Assembly: GCA_002723275.1 (NCBI GenBank)
Contig: PBNZ01000019.1
Coordinates: 62,001 to 126,000, forward strand
Length of the DNA stretch: 64,000 nt
From: Planctomycetaceae bacterium
GTDB taxonomy: Bacteria > Planctomycetota > Planctomycetia > Pirellulales > Pirellulaceae
Direction of reading: 5' to 3'
Below, piece by piece: positions 8,311 to 18,272 of the stretch; the stretch's first letter is position 1, and each line of letters starts with the position of its first letter. The translations under genes and the position numbers were made by a program. The notes beneath the pieces were generated by a model. The model saw nothing but the letters and a program-made list of their open reading frames with translations, ran no database searches and was not told where the DNA came from.

Positions 8311-11300
8311 TTGCAGTGGCTCGCTGAAATCTGTGTTCGTCGTCCGGTCTTTGCCATTATGTTGGTGACGGCCCTTGTGGTGTCTGGGATCACCGCTTAC
8401 ACCCAGCTCGGAGTCGCTCGATATCCCAATATCGATATGCCGTCGCTGTTTATCTACACCCGTCATCCGGGCACCTCTCCGGCGGAAGTTGAATCCGAGA
8501 TTACGCAACCTTTGGAAGACTCGGTGGCGACCGTCGAGGGAATTGACGAACTCCGCTCGATCTCCTTTGAGGGCGCGTCGATTGTCATTCTGAACCTCGA
8601 TCTCAATCGTGATGTCGACCTTGCAGCTCAGGATGCACGTGACGCGATCGGACGCGATGTCGACGATTTGCCTTATGGAACAGAAGTGCCGCAGATCGGT
8701 AAACGTGACCTCGACTCATCTGCCGTCATGTCGATTGCCGTTTCTGGACCACGTGATAGTCGGGAACTGTATGTTCTTGCCGAACGTTATGTCAAGCAGG
8801 TGATTGAATCCGCGCAGGGAGTGGGCGAAGTTTCGATCTATGGCGCCATGGATCGAGCTGTGCGAGTGGAGATCGATGCCCGGCGTCTCGCCGCTTATGG
8901 TTTATCGATTGTCGAGGTTCGAGAGGCGCTCGCTCGACAGAATACTGAGATTCCGGGCGGGAGGATGCAAACCGACTCGCGCGAATTCACGGTCAGAACC
9001 ATGGGGAGAGTCGACAACGCGCGAGACTTTTCTGAGCTCGTCATCGATACCGTGAACGGACATCCGGTGCGATTAAGTGACCTTGGAAATGTCATCGATG
9101 GCCAGAAAGAGCTACGCAACAAGGCTCGGTTGGATGGTGAGCCGGCGGTGATTCTCTATGTACAGCGACGGTCTGGTGCAAATACCGTCGATGTGATTCA
9201 GGAAGTGAGCGAACGGCTTGAAAGGTCTCGCGAGCTATTGCCGGCTGATGTTTCGATCGAAGTGGTGCAAGATCAGTCGGGATACATTGAGGCTGCGATG
9301 CACGAAGTGCAGAAGCATTTGATTTCCGGCAGCGTCTTGGCCAGCCTGGTGGTTTTGCTCTTCATGCGATCCTGGCGATCGGCCTTGATCGCTGCGATCG
9401 CAATTCCGACTTCGATCATCGCGACATTCGCCATCATGAGAATGTTTGACTTCACCTTGAACAACGTGACCATGCTCGCTCTCGTGTTGATGGTGGGGGT
9501 GGTTATCGATGATGCGGTAATCGTGCTCGAGAATATCTTTCGATTCATTGAGGAAGAGGGGCTTTCGCCAGTTGATGCAGCCATTCGAGGCACCAAGGAA
9601 ATTGGTTTGGCCGTGTTGGCCACGACTTTCTCGCTGGTGATTGTCTTTCTGCCGGTTTCTTTTCTCGACAGCGTCACCGGCCGCCTGTTGTTTCAATTCG
9701 GTATTACCGCAACCGTGGCCGTGTTGATTTCGATGCTGATCAGTTTTTCGCTAACACCCATGATGTGTAGTCGACTACTGCGACGCGAACATTCCGTGAC
9801 CTCGACCGGGCCTGCATCTCGAGGTGGTTTCTATCGGTATGTCGAAAACGGATATTTGGCCTGTTTGAAATGGGCAATGCGACATCGGGTGCTGGTGGCA
9901 ACAATTTCCCTGGTGACGATCGCTGCGAACTATCCGCTCTATCAACTTGTCCAGCAGGATTATATTCCCTCAGGTGTCGATGAATCGGAATTTGAAATCC
10001 GAATCACAGCTGAGGAAGGCACGAGTATGGAATCGATGGACAAGGCCACTTTGGCCGTCGAACAAAAACTCCAGAACGTGCACGGCATTGAATTCTTATT
10101 GACCACCGTCGGCAGCCGCAACACTGTCAATCGATCTGAGATATTTGTACGACTTACCGATATTGAAGATCGCACTGTTTCATTTAATCGACTCATGAAA
10201 GAATTGCTTCGCGGTGATCTTCAAGCTGCCTTCCAGGGTAACTTCAGTCAGCAAGAAAAGATGCAAGAGGTGCGCGATATTCTTGCCGAGTTTCCCGATT
10301 TGCGAGCCTCTGTTCGGAACCTTACGTCGTTTCGACAAGGGCCCCCGGTGGATATCGACTTTTCGATTACCGGCCCGACTCTCGAAGGCCTTTTGAAATA
10401 CGGCAACCGTCTGTTGGAAGAGGCGGAAAAGATTCCAGGGATTGTCGATGCTGATATTACTTTGAAAATGACGAAGCCTGAGCTTCAGGTGCACATCGAT
10501 CGTGAACGGGCTGCTGTTCTCGGTGTCGATGTTCAGGAAATTGCAGAAACGTTGCGAATTGCAGTGGGAGGTGATGAGCACGTATCGCGATATCGTGATC
10601 GGCTCGCCGATGATGCGTATGATGTGGAACTGCGACTCGTGGGTATTGATCGCAGTAATACCGATGCGATCTCACAACTTTATGTGCGTAACGGTGCTGG
10701 ATCGAGTGGTGAGTCCAACAAGTTAAATAGAGTTCGCTTAGATAACGTGGTGAACTTTGAGTATGGTGAATCTGCGTCGCGAATTGATCGTCTGGACCAT
10801 GAGCGGATGGTGGCCGTCAGAACGAACATCGCTCCCGGGTTCGCCCTCAAGGATCGAATTCAGGCGATTGAAGATGCTGCTGCTCAAATCGGGTTACCGG
10901 AAGGTTTCAATACTTCCGTACGAGGTCGCGGCCGTGAATTGGAACGGACGCTCTCTGAATTCCAATGGACTTTCCTGATGTCCTTTATTTTTATGTACAT
11001 CATTCTGGCTGCTCAGTTTGAGCATTTTTTACATCCGATTACCATCCTCGTCTCCCTGCCGTTGGCCGTTCCGTTTGGGCTGTTGAGTCTTTGGATTGGT
11101 GGGGAAACTTTGAATCTCTATTCAGCCCTGGGTATCCTCGTGCTGTTCGGTGTGGTGAAGAAAGCGTCGATTCTGCAAGTCGACCACACCAATCAGTTGC
11201 GAGAACGAGGTCTGCCCCGTGAAAACGCAATCATCCTGGCGAATCGCGATCGCCTACGGCCCATTCTAATGACGACGCTATCCTTTGTCGCTGGAATGTT

Positions 11301-11505
11301 TCCGCTGTTGATTGGTGTCGGACCAGGATCGGAAGAACGTCGATCGATTGCTGTGTTGGCCGTTGGCGGCCAGACACTCTCGCTGCTTCTCACGCTGTTG
11401 GCAGTGCCTGTGACTTACTCATTACTAGATGATCTCTGGCAACGCATCTCTAGAAAACAGCAGTCTGATGCAGGGCAGGCTGTCGTGGACGATGCTGAAG
11501 ATTAG
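8311..11505 (+). CDS. RND family multidrug efflux transporter (HAE1/AcrB type)
   Basis: A 1064-residue inner-membrane proton antiporter of the AcrB/HAE1 group. It starts at TTG 8311 with AAGGA nine bases upstream; no ATG is available near the first membrane helix. The expected 12-helix plan is visible: TM1 after residue 12, a large periplasmic loop, then helices 2-6 with the proton-relay pair Asp400-Asp401 (GVVIDDAVIVLEN), a second loop, and helices 8-12 with adjacent Lys950-Lys951 (VVKKASILQ) at the AcrB Lys940 position. It forms an operon with the adaptor lipoprotein upstream. Its substrate is unknown. Its stop codon overlaps the stop of the converging DUF1501 gene. Confidence 0.96.
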   Translation: MQWLAEICVRRPVFAIMLVTALVVSGITAYTQLGVARYPNIDMPSLFIYTRHPGTSPAEVESEITQPLEDSVATVEGIDELRSISFEGASIVILNLDLNRDVDLAAQDARDAIGRDVDDLPYGTEVPQIGKRDLDSSAVMSIAVSGPRDSRELYVLAERYVKQVIESAQGVGEVSIYGAMDRAVRVEIDARRLAAYGLSIVEVREALARQNTEIPGGRMQTDSREFTVRTMGRVDNARDFSELVIDTVNGHPVRLSDLGNVIDGQKELRNKARLDGEPAVILYVQRRSGANTVDVIQEVSERLERSRELLPADVSIEVVQDQSGYIEAAMHEVQKHLISGSVLASLVVLLFMRSWRSALIAAIAIPTSIIATFAIMRMFDFTLNNVTMLALVLMVGVVIDDAVIVLENIFRFIEEEGLSPVDAAIRGTKEIGLAVLATTFSLVIVFLPVSFLDSVTGRLLFQFGITATVAVLISMLISFSLTPMMCSRLLRREHSVTSTGPASRGGFYRYVENGYLACLKWAMRHRVLVATISLVTIAANYPLYQLVQQDYIPSGVDESEFEIRITAEEGTSMESMDKATLAVEQKLQNVHGIEFLLTTVGSRNTVNRSEIFVRLTDIEDRTVSFNRLMKELLRGDLQAAFQGNFSQQEKMQEVRDILAEFPDLRASVRNLTSFRQGPPVDIDFSITGPTLEGLLKYGNRLLEEAEKIPGIVDADITLKMTKPELQVHIDRERAAVLGVDVQEIAETLRIAVGGDEHVSRYRDRLADDAYDVELRLVGIDRSNTDAISQLYVRNGAGSSGESNKLNRVRLDNVVNFEYGESASRIDRLDHERMVAVRTNIAPGFALKDRIQAIEDAAAQIGLPEGFNTSVRGRGRELERTLSEFQWTFLMSFIFMYIILAAQFEHFLHPITILVSLPLAVPFGLLSLWIGGETLNLYSALGILVLFGVVKKASILQVDHTNQLRERGLPRENAIILANRDRLRPILMTTLSFVAGMFPLLIGVGPGSEERRSIAVLAVGGQTLSLLLTLLAVPVTYSLLDDLWQRISRKQQSDAGQAVVDDAED

Positions 11506-13016
11506 CTCTTGAGCTCTTCGACCACGTGGCCGTGGACGTCCGTCAAGCGGCGATCGATTCCATCGTGCCGCACCGTCAGTTGCGTGTGATCGATGCCCAG
11601 TAAATCCAGGATCGTGGCGTGGATGTCGTAAACTTGGGTCGGATTGCTGCGGTCCAATGGCTTATAGCCCCATTGATCACTGGGTCCATAAGTCGTTCCG
11701 CCCTTAATGCCACCGCCGGCTAACCAGTTCGTAAAGACGAACGGATTGTGATCACGTCCCGTGCCGCCCTGGGAGGATGGTAGCCGGCCGAATTCGGTCG
11801 TCCAAAGAACGATCGTATCGTCGAGCATGCCGCGTTGTTTGAGATCCTTGATTAAGGCAGCAGCACCACGAGACATCCCTAATGCCAAGGGGCCATGGTC
11901 TCGCTCGATGTTTTCGTGAGAATCCCAGTTCCGTCGAGGAAATGAATTGTCGTTGCCCGACCAGATCTGCACGAACCGCACGCCACGTTCCAAAAGTCGC
12001 CTGGCCGTGAGACACTTGCGTCCGAAATAGTCCGTCTCCTCGACCTCATTAATCTTTTCGTCGAACGTGTCACGGCCATGATCGAGGCCGTACATCTTCA
12101 GGATATGTTTCGGCTCCCGGCTCAAGTCGAGTGCGTCGGGAGCGGCAAGTTGCATACGGGCCGCCAGTTCATAGCTGCGGATTCGTGCTTCCAAACGTGT
12201 GTCGAATTGTCGTTCAGCCGCATGCTGTTCATTGAGCTGCTTGAGGATGCCACGGGCAGAAGCCTCACTGGCATCGGTCACATAGTCGTTTTTTGCGGCG
12301 AACAAATCTCGAATGGGTTGATCGGTACCGGGTCGGATTAGCGTCCCTTGATGTTGTGCGGGAAGAAACGCTGAGCTCCAGTTTTTCGTTCCATTGGAGC
12401 CAAAGCCCCGTCGATCCGGCATCACCACGAATGACGGTAGATTCTCATTCATGCTGCCCAAGGCATAGCTGATCCAATTGCCCATTCCGGGGAAGCCGGG
12501 ACGTTGGAAACCGGTAGCCTGAAGATAGGTCGCCTGACTGTGAACTCCTGTCTTACCAACGACCGAATGAACAAAGGCCATGTCGTCTACACACTCGCCC
12601 AACGGTGCGACAATGTCACTCAGATACTTGCCGCTTTCGCCATAGGGTCGAAACTTCCAGGGCGATTTAAGCCAAGGTCCGAGACCATTTTGAAAGGCCT
12701 CGATCGGTTCGCCGAAGTCCGACTCTTTCCCGTTATTCTTTTCCAGGAAAGGCTTGTAGTCGAAGGTGTCCAGATGGCTGGCCGCACCGCTCATGAACAA
12801 TTGGACAACCCGCTTTGCCTTGGCAGGTCGATGCAGAACAGTCAGTTTTGCTCCGCTACCCGTCTCAGCGGCCTTGGTGCGAGATTCTGACGAAAGCATC
12901 GCGGTCAATGCCAAGCCACCAAATCCATGAGCTGCGTGATGGAGGATGCGACGTCGCGTGATCCGATCTTGGGCACTGGGGCTGACAGTCTTTTTTTTCA
13001 TGATGTCGCTGGCCAT
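11502..13016 (-). CDS. DUF1501 protein of PSD1/DUF1501 pair A
   Basis: A 504-residue member of DUF1501, an alkaline-phosphatase/sulfatase-fold family abundant in planctomycetes. From ATG 13016 the N-terminus carries a Tat-like signal (TRRRILHHAAHGFGGLAL), so it is exported folded. Family marks are VQLFMSGAASHLDTFDYKP, the WTTEFGRLPSSQG motif, GRDHNPFVFTNWLAGGG and the C-terminal DIHATILDLLGIDH. The catalytic activity is not known. The PSD1 cytochrome gene ends 25 bases upstream on the same strand, the standard arrangement for these partners. An in-frame TTG further upstream would overlap that gene and is less likely; ATG 13001 is also possible. Confidence 0.93.
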   Translation of the reverse strand: MASDIMKKKTVSPSAQDRITRRRILHHAAHGFGGLALTAMLSSESRTKAAETGSGAKLTVLHRPAKAKRVVQLFMSGAASHLDTFDYKPFLEKNNGKESDFGEPIEAFQNGLGPWLKSPWKFRPYGESGKYLSDIVAPLGECVDDMAFVHSVVGKTGVHSQATYLQATGFQRPGFPGMGNWISYALGSMNENLPSFVVMPDRRGFGSNGTKNWSSAFLPAQHQGTLIRPGTDQPIRDLFAAKNDYVTDASEASARGILKQLNEQHAAERQFDTRLEARIRSYELAARMQLAAPDALDLSREPKHILKMYGLDHGRDTFDEKINEVEETDYFGRKCLTARRLLERGVRFVQIWSGNDNSFPRRNWDSHENIERDHGPLALGMSRGAAALIKDLKQRGMLDDTIVLWTTEFGRLPSSQGGTGRDHNPFVFTNWLAGGGIKGGTTYGPSDQWGYKPLDRSNPTQVYDIHATILDLLGIDHTQLTVRHDGIDRRLTDVHGHVVEELKS

Positions 13017-13041
13017 GCTCGGCTGAAATGATTGGAGATAC

Positions 13042-16000
13042 TTAATCGATAAACAAAAATTCATTCAGGTTGAAGACGACTCGACATGCGTTTGCCATGC
13101 CGTGCTCTTCCGCCAGTTTGGTAAGTAGTTCGACTTCTTCAGGACTGGGCGAGCGCTGGATCGCCAGAGCATATGCGGACCGAATCTGCTCTGAAGGAGA
13201 CTCGTCAGCAGTTTCCAGTCGTATCGCAAAATCATCGGCCATCTGTACCATGAATTTGTTGTTCATCAAGGTCAGTGCTTGAATGGCGGTGATCGTTGTG
13301 TCCCGCTTAGCCACGGATTGCGATGGGTCGGCACAATCCAGCGTTTGCATGAAAGGTTGTTGTTGGGAGCGGACCAGGAACCGATACACCGATCGTCGAT
13401 GTGTTGCCACGTCGGTAGGATCATGTTTGTGGTATTCGTAATGGGGAGAATGCTCGGGCCGTTCCAGCACAAAGTCGCGGAAGCCTGGGCCGTACATCTC
13501 TGGACGCAGTTTTCCGCTGATTGACAGGACGGAGTCCCGAATGACCTCAGCCTCCAACGCACGACGATTCATTCGCCATAGATATCGATTGCTGGCGTCG
13601 ATCTCATGGAAGTCTTGACGATAGTCGGAACGCTGCCGATAAGTCGCGCTGTTGACTAGCATCCGATGAAGATCTTTGATGCTTTGGCCTTGGTCACGAA
13701 ACCAAATGGCGAGCCAATCAAGTAATTCCGGGTGCGTTGGCAGTTGCCCCATGCGGCCAAAATCGTTGGGAGAATCAACAATTCCACGACCGAAATGATA
13801 AAGCCAGATTCGGTTGACGATCGATCGCCAAGTGAGCGGATTGTCATGCCGGACAAGCCAATTGGCTAAAGCCACGCGACGCTCGCCTTCACTATGGTCC
13901 GAAGGTAAATCAAAACGCCAATCGCTATCCGCAATGATGGGGATCGTACCAGGGCCAACGGCGTCACCGGGTTGAGTGATTTCACCGCGAACCAAAACGT
14001 GGATATCTCGTGGCTTTCCACCGAGGTGTCCACGCCCCCGAAAAGCTCCGCCGCCAGAATGGACGGTACCTGTGTAGACACGGTCACGAGCGGGAAGCAA
14101 TTTGATCTTTTCTTGCAGTTTGGCAAGCTGCTGCTGGTTATCGTCAAGTTGTTGAGTTGTTTTCGGGTCAACCGATTTCTTGAGCAGATCGCTTCGTTGC
14201 CGGTTCAAGTCAACTCGCTGGCTCAACCCTTCAGGTGAATCCGTGGCTCCACTATAGAAGCCGTCGACGAGATTCGCCTTTTGCCAGCGGGCCGGTGCTT
14301 CAATCGAATCTAGCGCGGTAACCTTGGCTGCCGCTGCCACGTTCTTCGTCTCAGCGTTGAGTGCCAGTAACTCACCCAACGCAAAAATATAGTCGCTTGA
14401 TCGTGTCGCAAGTTTGGTGGCAGTAACCCGTAGATACCGCGTTTCGATAGGATCGAACGAGAAGGTCTGAGGGGCGGTGCCAGGATTCGCAACGTCCTGA
14501 TCTGTGAAGTCGACCAGGCGGGTAACGTCGTCCGAGAATTCGGCATCGTTAGACGCGTCGACACGATATCGAACGGGAAAGCCAAAGCCGGCGCCGATGT
14601 TGTTGAAGTTGTCATGTGCACCGACCAGGATTATCTCAGTTATCTGTTGGGATTCGCCCAGGTCGACTTGCACCCATTTCACCACGTCTTGTTTTGACTC
14701 AATTTGGCTGTGATAGCCGAAATCAGCTCGGTTGTCCTTTTGCTCTTGAGCATCGAGTTCTTTCAGGGCACTGTCGATACGCACCAATTCTTCACCGGCC
14801 TGCTCGCGGACCGACTGTTCGAGTTGTTGGCGAGCTGATTCCAATTCGGAAAGACGATCCCGCAATCGAGAACGTTCCTCGGCGACCTGTGGATCGCGAT
14901 CGTATTCCTGGTCCGCGCGGTCCAATGCCGCAAAGACAGCTTGCAAGCTGTAATAATGTTTCTGAGTGACGGGATCGAATTTGTGATTGTGACATCGCGC
15001 GCACTGAACCGTTGTGCTGGCGAAGGTGTTCATCGTCGACGTGACCATGTCGTCGCGATCTAGATTGCGAGCGACTTGGCCGTCTAGCTTTTCCTCTGGG
15101 ACTTCTGCATGGCCGATGAAATCCCAGGGACCGGCCGAGATGAATCCGGTCGCTTCGATGCCGTCGATCGTGTTGGGCCAGAGCACGTCTCCAGCAAGTT
15201 GCTCCTGCACGAAGCGGGAATAAGGCCTGTCGCTGTTGAAACTGCGAATGACGTAATCACGATAGGGCCAGGCATTTGGCCGTAGCTTGTCTTTGTCATA
15301 CCCATGTGTGTCGCCGTAATGAACAACATCCAGCCAGTGCCGTGCCCAGCGCTCGCCGTAATGAGGTGATTCGAGAAGCTCGTCAACGAGTCTTTCGTAT
15401 GCATCGGAACGTGAATCGTTAATGAACGCTTCGACACGCTCCGGAGTCGGAGGCAGGCCAACGAGATCGAAGCACAGTCGGCGAATGAGCGTGCGGCGAT
15501 TCGCCTCAGCGGATGGCTCCAAATCTTGCTCGCGTAACTTGTGAATCACAAAAGCATCGATGGGTGTGCGGATCCAGGCTGCGTCACTTGGATTCGGCTC
15601 CGGAATGGCAACCGCGTGCAGGGGCTTGAGCGACCACCAATTCAGGTCCGTCACCTGTTGAGCTTCCAGCCGTTTGTCAGCTGGCCATTTGGCTCCCGCG
15701 GCAAGCCATTGGCGGATTAATGCCACTTCTTCTTCTCTTAAGGCATCCGCGTCTTTTGGCATCTCCGGCGATGGTCCAGAAATCATCTCCAACAGTAAAC
15801 TATCGAGTGGCTGAGCGGCGTCGATAGCCGAGCCACTATCGCCACCCGAAAGGAAAGCCTCTTTCGTCGATAATGAAAGGCCACCCATGGCGTCCTGGTC
15901 GCTGTGGCAGGTGATACATCGACGCGACAGGATTGAACCAACCTGGTCGAATAACTCCGTTGGATCAGCATCCGCAGTGCCACCGGTGCACGCCAAGGCG

Positions 16001-16044
16001 ATCGTGATGATGCTGAAGGACCATGACTTCATCGACGGTTTCAT
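13042..16044 (-). CDS. PSD1 cytochrome c/DUF1549/DUF1553 protein with discoidin-like insert (pair A)
   Basis: A 1000-residue exported protein. After a signal peptide comes a planctomycete-type cytochrome c domain with heme motif CITCH (Cys43, Cys46, His47) and distal-type EMPKDAD. DUF1549 follows, with a second CxxCH, CARCHNHKFDP, at 348-352. A coiled-coil stretch leads to a middle domain at about 440-560 that resembles an F5/8 type C (discoidin) module: WVQVDLGESQQITEIILVG and ETRYLRVTATKLA. DUF1553 forms the C-terminal half (NPLTWRSIVNRIWLYHFGRGIV, THPELLDWLA, YRQRSDYR). The insert suggests binding of a glycan or surface. The redox partner and reaction are unknown. The DUF1501 gene follows directly. 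Confidence 0.93.
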   Translation of the reverse strand: MKPSMKSWSFSIITIALACTGGTADADPTELFDQVGSILSRRCITCHSDQDAMGGLSLSTKEAFLSGGDSGSAIDAAQPLDSLLLEMISGPSPEMPKDADALREEEVALIRQWLAAGAKWPADKRLEAQQVTDLNWWSLKPLHAVAIPEPNPSDAAWIRTPIDAFVIHKLREQDLEPSAEANRRTLIRRLCFDLVGLPPTPERVEAFINDSRSDAYERLVDELLESPHYGERWARHWLDVVHYGDTHGYDKDKLRPNAWPYRDYVIRSFNSDRPYSRFVQEQLAGDVLWPNTIDGIEATGFISAGPWDFIGHAEVPEEKLDGQVARNLDRDDMVTSTMNTFASTTVQCARCHNHKFDPVTQKHYYSLQAVFAALDRADQEYDRDPQVAEERSRLRDRLSELESARQQLEQSVREQAGEELVRIDSALKELDAQEQKDNRADFGYHSQIESKQDVVKWVQVDLGESQQITEIILVGAHDNFNNIGAGFGFPVRYRVDASNDAEFSDDVTRLVDFTDQDVANPGTAPQTFSFDPIETRYLRVTATKLATRSSDYIFALGELLALNAETKNVAAAAKVTALDSIEAPARWQKANLVDGFYSGATDSPEGLSQRVDLNRQRSDLLKKSVDPKTTQQLDDNQQQLAKLQEKIKLLPARDRVYTGTVHSGGGAFRGRGHLGGKPRDIHVLVRGEITQPGDAVGPGTIPIIADSDWRFDLPSDHSEGERRVALANWLVRHDNPLTWRSIVNRIWLYHFGRGIVDSPNDFGRMGQLPTHPELLDWLAIWFRDQGQSIKDLHRMLVNSATYRQRSDYRQDFHEIDASNRYLWRMNRRALEAEVIRDSVLSISGKLRPEMYGPGFRDFVLERPEHSPHYEYHKHDPTDVATHRRSVYRFLVRSQQQPFMQTLDCADPSQSVAKRDTTITAIQALTLMNNKFMVQMADDFAIRLETADESPSEQIRSAYALAIQRSPSPEEVELLTKLAEEHGMANACRVVFNLNEFLFID

Positions 16045-16240
16045 CGAGATGAAAACTCCACGCGATTTTTATCAGCCGAATGAGCAAATACGACGCCTCT
16101 AATTGTATCAGATCTTTCCTGGCGAGGCTGCAATGATTCGTCGTACTGTTCGGCTTAAAGTTTGGTAAGGGTGGCCTTTGCTGATAGTATGATGATTTGG
16201 AAATCATGCTCGCATTCCCTTGAATTTGAGTGAAAAAGTG

Positions 16241-16948
16241 ATGTTCGTCCAGATTTCGAAATGGTTGTCTTTGCTCAGTTTCGGACTGTTGCTTTTCGTG
16301 TCATCGATCCAGGCACAGCGGGAAGTGGCGGAACCGTTTCGCCCGATTGAAGACGACGCAGATTTGCCGCGCGTCTTGATTCTTGGAGATTCGATTTCCA
16401 TCGGTTACACACTCGACACCCGCAGGTTGTTGGAGGGTTACGCCAATGTTCACCGCGCGGCCGAGAATTGCGGTCCAACAACTCGAGGTCTCCAGCGTCT
16501 TTCGGTGTGGTTAGGTGACGAACCGTGGGACGTGATCCATTTTAATTTTGGATTGCACGATCTGAAGTATATGGATGCCGCTGGAAAACTGGTTACGGTT
16601 GAGGAGGGAGAACAACAGGTTCCTCCCGCGGAATACGAAAAGAACTTGCGTGAACTTTGTCGGCGCTTGAAGGCAACGAACGCGAAATTGATCTGGTGTG
16701 CGACGACGCCGGTTCCCGAAGGTGCTCAGGGGCGTATTGTCGGTGATGCGAAGGCCTATAACGAAGTGGCAGCTCGCGTGGTTGCCGAGGAGATCGGTGA
16801 GATCGCAACAACCAATGATCTTTATAGATTCTGCATGCCGCGCCTGAGTAAAATTCAACGACTGGCTAACGTTCATTTCACCAAGGATGGTTCGGCTCAG
16901 CTGGCTGAACAAGTTGCAGAGGCGATTCGTGCAAGACTTGAGCAATAG
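16241..16948 (+). CDS. Secreted SGNH/GDSL-type hydrolase
   Basis: A 235-residue esterase-like protein with signal peptide (cleavage after SSIQA-Q). The SGNH blocks are visible: LILGDSISIGYT with nucleophile Ser51, an NCGPTT segment supplying the block II Gly region, HFNFGLHD for block III, and NVHFTKDG carrying the catalytic His in block V. This subfamily is often linked to deacetylation of glycans, which fits the surrounding sulfatases, but the substrate is unproven. I prefer ATG 16241 because the signal peptide begins there; an upstream in-frame TTG at 16220 adds seven residues. Confidence 0.9.
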   Translation: MFVQISKWLSLLSFGLLLFVSSIQAQREVAEPFRPIEDDADLPRVLILGDSISIGYTLDTRRLLEGYANVHRAAENCGPTTRGLQRLSVWLGDEPWDVIHFNFGLHDLKYMDAAGKLVTVEEGEQQVPPAEYEKNLRELCRRLKATNAKLIWCATTPVPEGAQGRIVGDAKAYNEVAARVVAEEIGEIATTNDLYRFCMPRLSKIQRLANVHFTKDGSAQLAEQVAEAIRARLEQ

Positions 16949-17012
16949 GTCGCGCAGCCCAAGCTAATATTGAGACCACGGTGGGTCCGACGGAATGTGA
17001 TGCAAAGCTCGT

Positions 17013-18257
17013 TTACGTCACGAGTTCTACCAGACGTTGGTGATCGTCGTAGCGGAATTCGACCGTGCAACCCCCTTGATCAAGACTGAGGCGTCCCGCC
17101 TCAAGGATCGCGGTGACCGGCAAGGTATCTTGAACGCTCGCTAATTGAGAGCGGTAATCATCGGGGCATGATTCGCCACGAGAGATGCTTGCGGCGGCCT
17201 CGACGAAAGCCTCAATGCTTCGATAGCCGTATCCGTTCTGTCCGCAAAAGTAACCCTGTTCGTCCGGTGTGTACTTCATGAAGAGGGGGTTGGCTGAGGC
17301 AAACCCGCCTTGGTCGGTGGCCAGGGAATAGCCGCGGTGAGCTTGATCGACAGTCACTTCGCCATCGTGACACGCACAAAAGAATCGTTGCTGAGAATGG
17401 ACATCACTCTTAGGAGCAATCCAGCTGGAGGTATATACGCCTGTCGCCGCTTCTTTTGTGATCGGATTGTGCCAATCAACGGTGAGCGTAATGACATCTT
17501 CGGTGTCGATGCCGAGTTTCTTTGCGACACCGGTTGATGCGGATGCGAAAAGGCGATGGGGTCGATCCTGATTGCCTGCCGTCCAGGCGTGGAAGTCAAT
17601 GTGATGTGCGTTCAGGTAATAGCTGATATCACTCGAGCGACCGGCCCAAGCGCGAAAGGTTTCTAGTTGTGATTTGGGCTGACTCATGTAGGACGTGAAG
17701 AAACTGATGCCACCCAGTCCTCGAATTCGGTCACGTGCGTCCAGGTAGATCGGATCCCAACGCTTGTGAACTTCCATGGCGACCAGCACTCCAGCTTCGT
17801 CTGCCGCCTTGGCCAACGCCTGATGTTCTCCGATTGTTTTTACGATCGGTTTTGCAATCAAAACATGACAACCGGCAGCGACGGCATCCATCGCGATCTG
17901 GAAGTGGGTGTCATCTGGAGTAAAGATGATCGCCAGATCGCCACTCTTCATCGTTTCCAGGGCGGTCTGATAGGCGATTGCGTCGCCGGAGACGTTATCC
18001 GCGGGAAAACTTTCGAACGATGTGTCCAGATCGCGATAAGTTTGTCCGATCGCTTGTTCCAAATGAGCTCGGATGCCTGGAAACTTCGTTCCATTCGTCC
18101 CGGCCATTTTGAGTGTCCCGAGCTGACCTCGACGACGTAAATCGAAAAGCGTTAAGGCCACAACGCCCGCGCTCTTGTCGGAGTCGGCGGGTAAACCATG
18201 GACGTAGCCGGTGGTGTATTCACCGGTACCAATCATCAAAGCGTCGGTAGAGCTCAC
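17013..18257 (-). CDS. Gfo/Idh/MocA-family oxidoreductase, cytoplasmic
   Basis: A 414-residue NAD(P)-dependent oxidoreductase-like protein without a signal peptide, starting at GTG 18257 with AAGGA eight bases upstream. The N-terminal Rossmann part has MIGTGEYTTGYVHG; a long insertion precedes the IIFTPDDTHFQIAMDAVAAGCHVL block. The usual EKP motif reads AKPIVKT, keeping the Lys but not the Glu. The C-terminal domain has YYLNAHHIDFHAWTAG, with His residues at the expected catalytic region. It begins 15 bases after the sulfatase stop, so the two are probably co-transcribed. The sugar substrate is unknown. Confidence 0.88.
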   Translation of the reverse strand: MSSTDALMIGTGEYTTGYVHGLPADSDKSAGVVALTLFDLRRRGQLGTLKMAGTNGTKFPGIRAHLEQAIGQTYRDLDTSFESFPADNVSGDAIAYQTALETMKSGDLAIIFTPDDTHFQIAMDAVAAGCHVLIAKPIVKTIGEHQALAKAADEAGVLVAMEVHKRWDPIYLDARDRIRGLGGISFFTSYMSQPKSQLETFRAWAGRSSDISYYLNAHHIDFHAWTAGNQDRPHRLFASASTGVAKKLGIDTEDVITLTVDWHNPITKEAATGVYTSSWIAPKSDVHSQQRFFCACHDGEVTVDQAHRGYSLATDQGGFASANPLFMKYTPDEQGYFCGQNGYGYRSIEAFVEAAASISRGESCPDDYRSQLASVQDTLPVTAILEAGRLSLDQGGCTVEFRYDDHQRLVELVT

Positions 18258-18272
18258 GAGTTTTTTCCTTGG

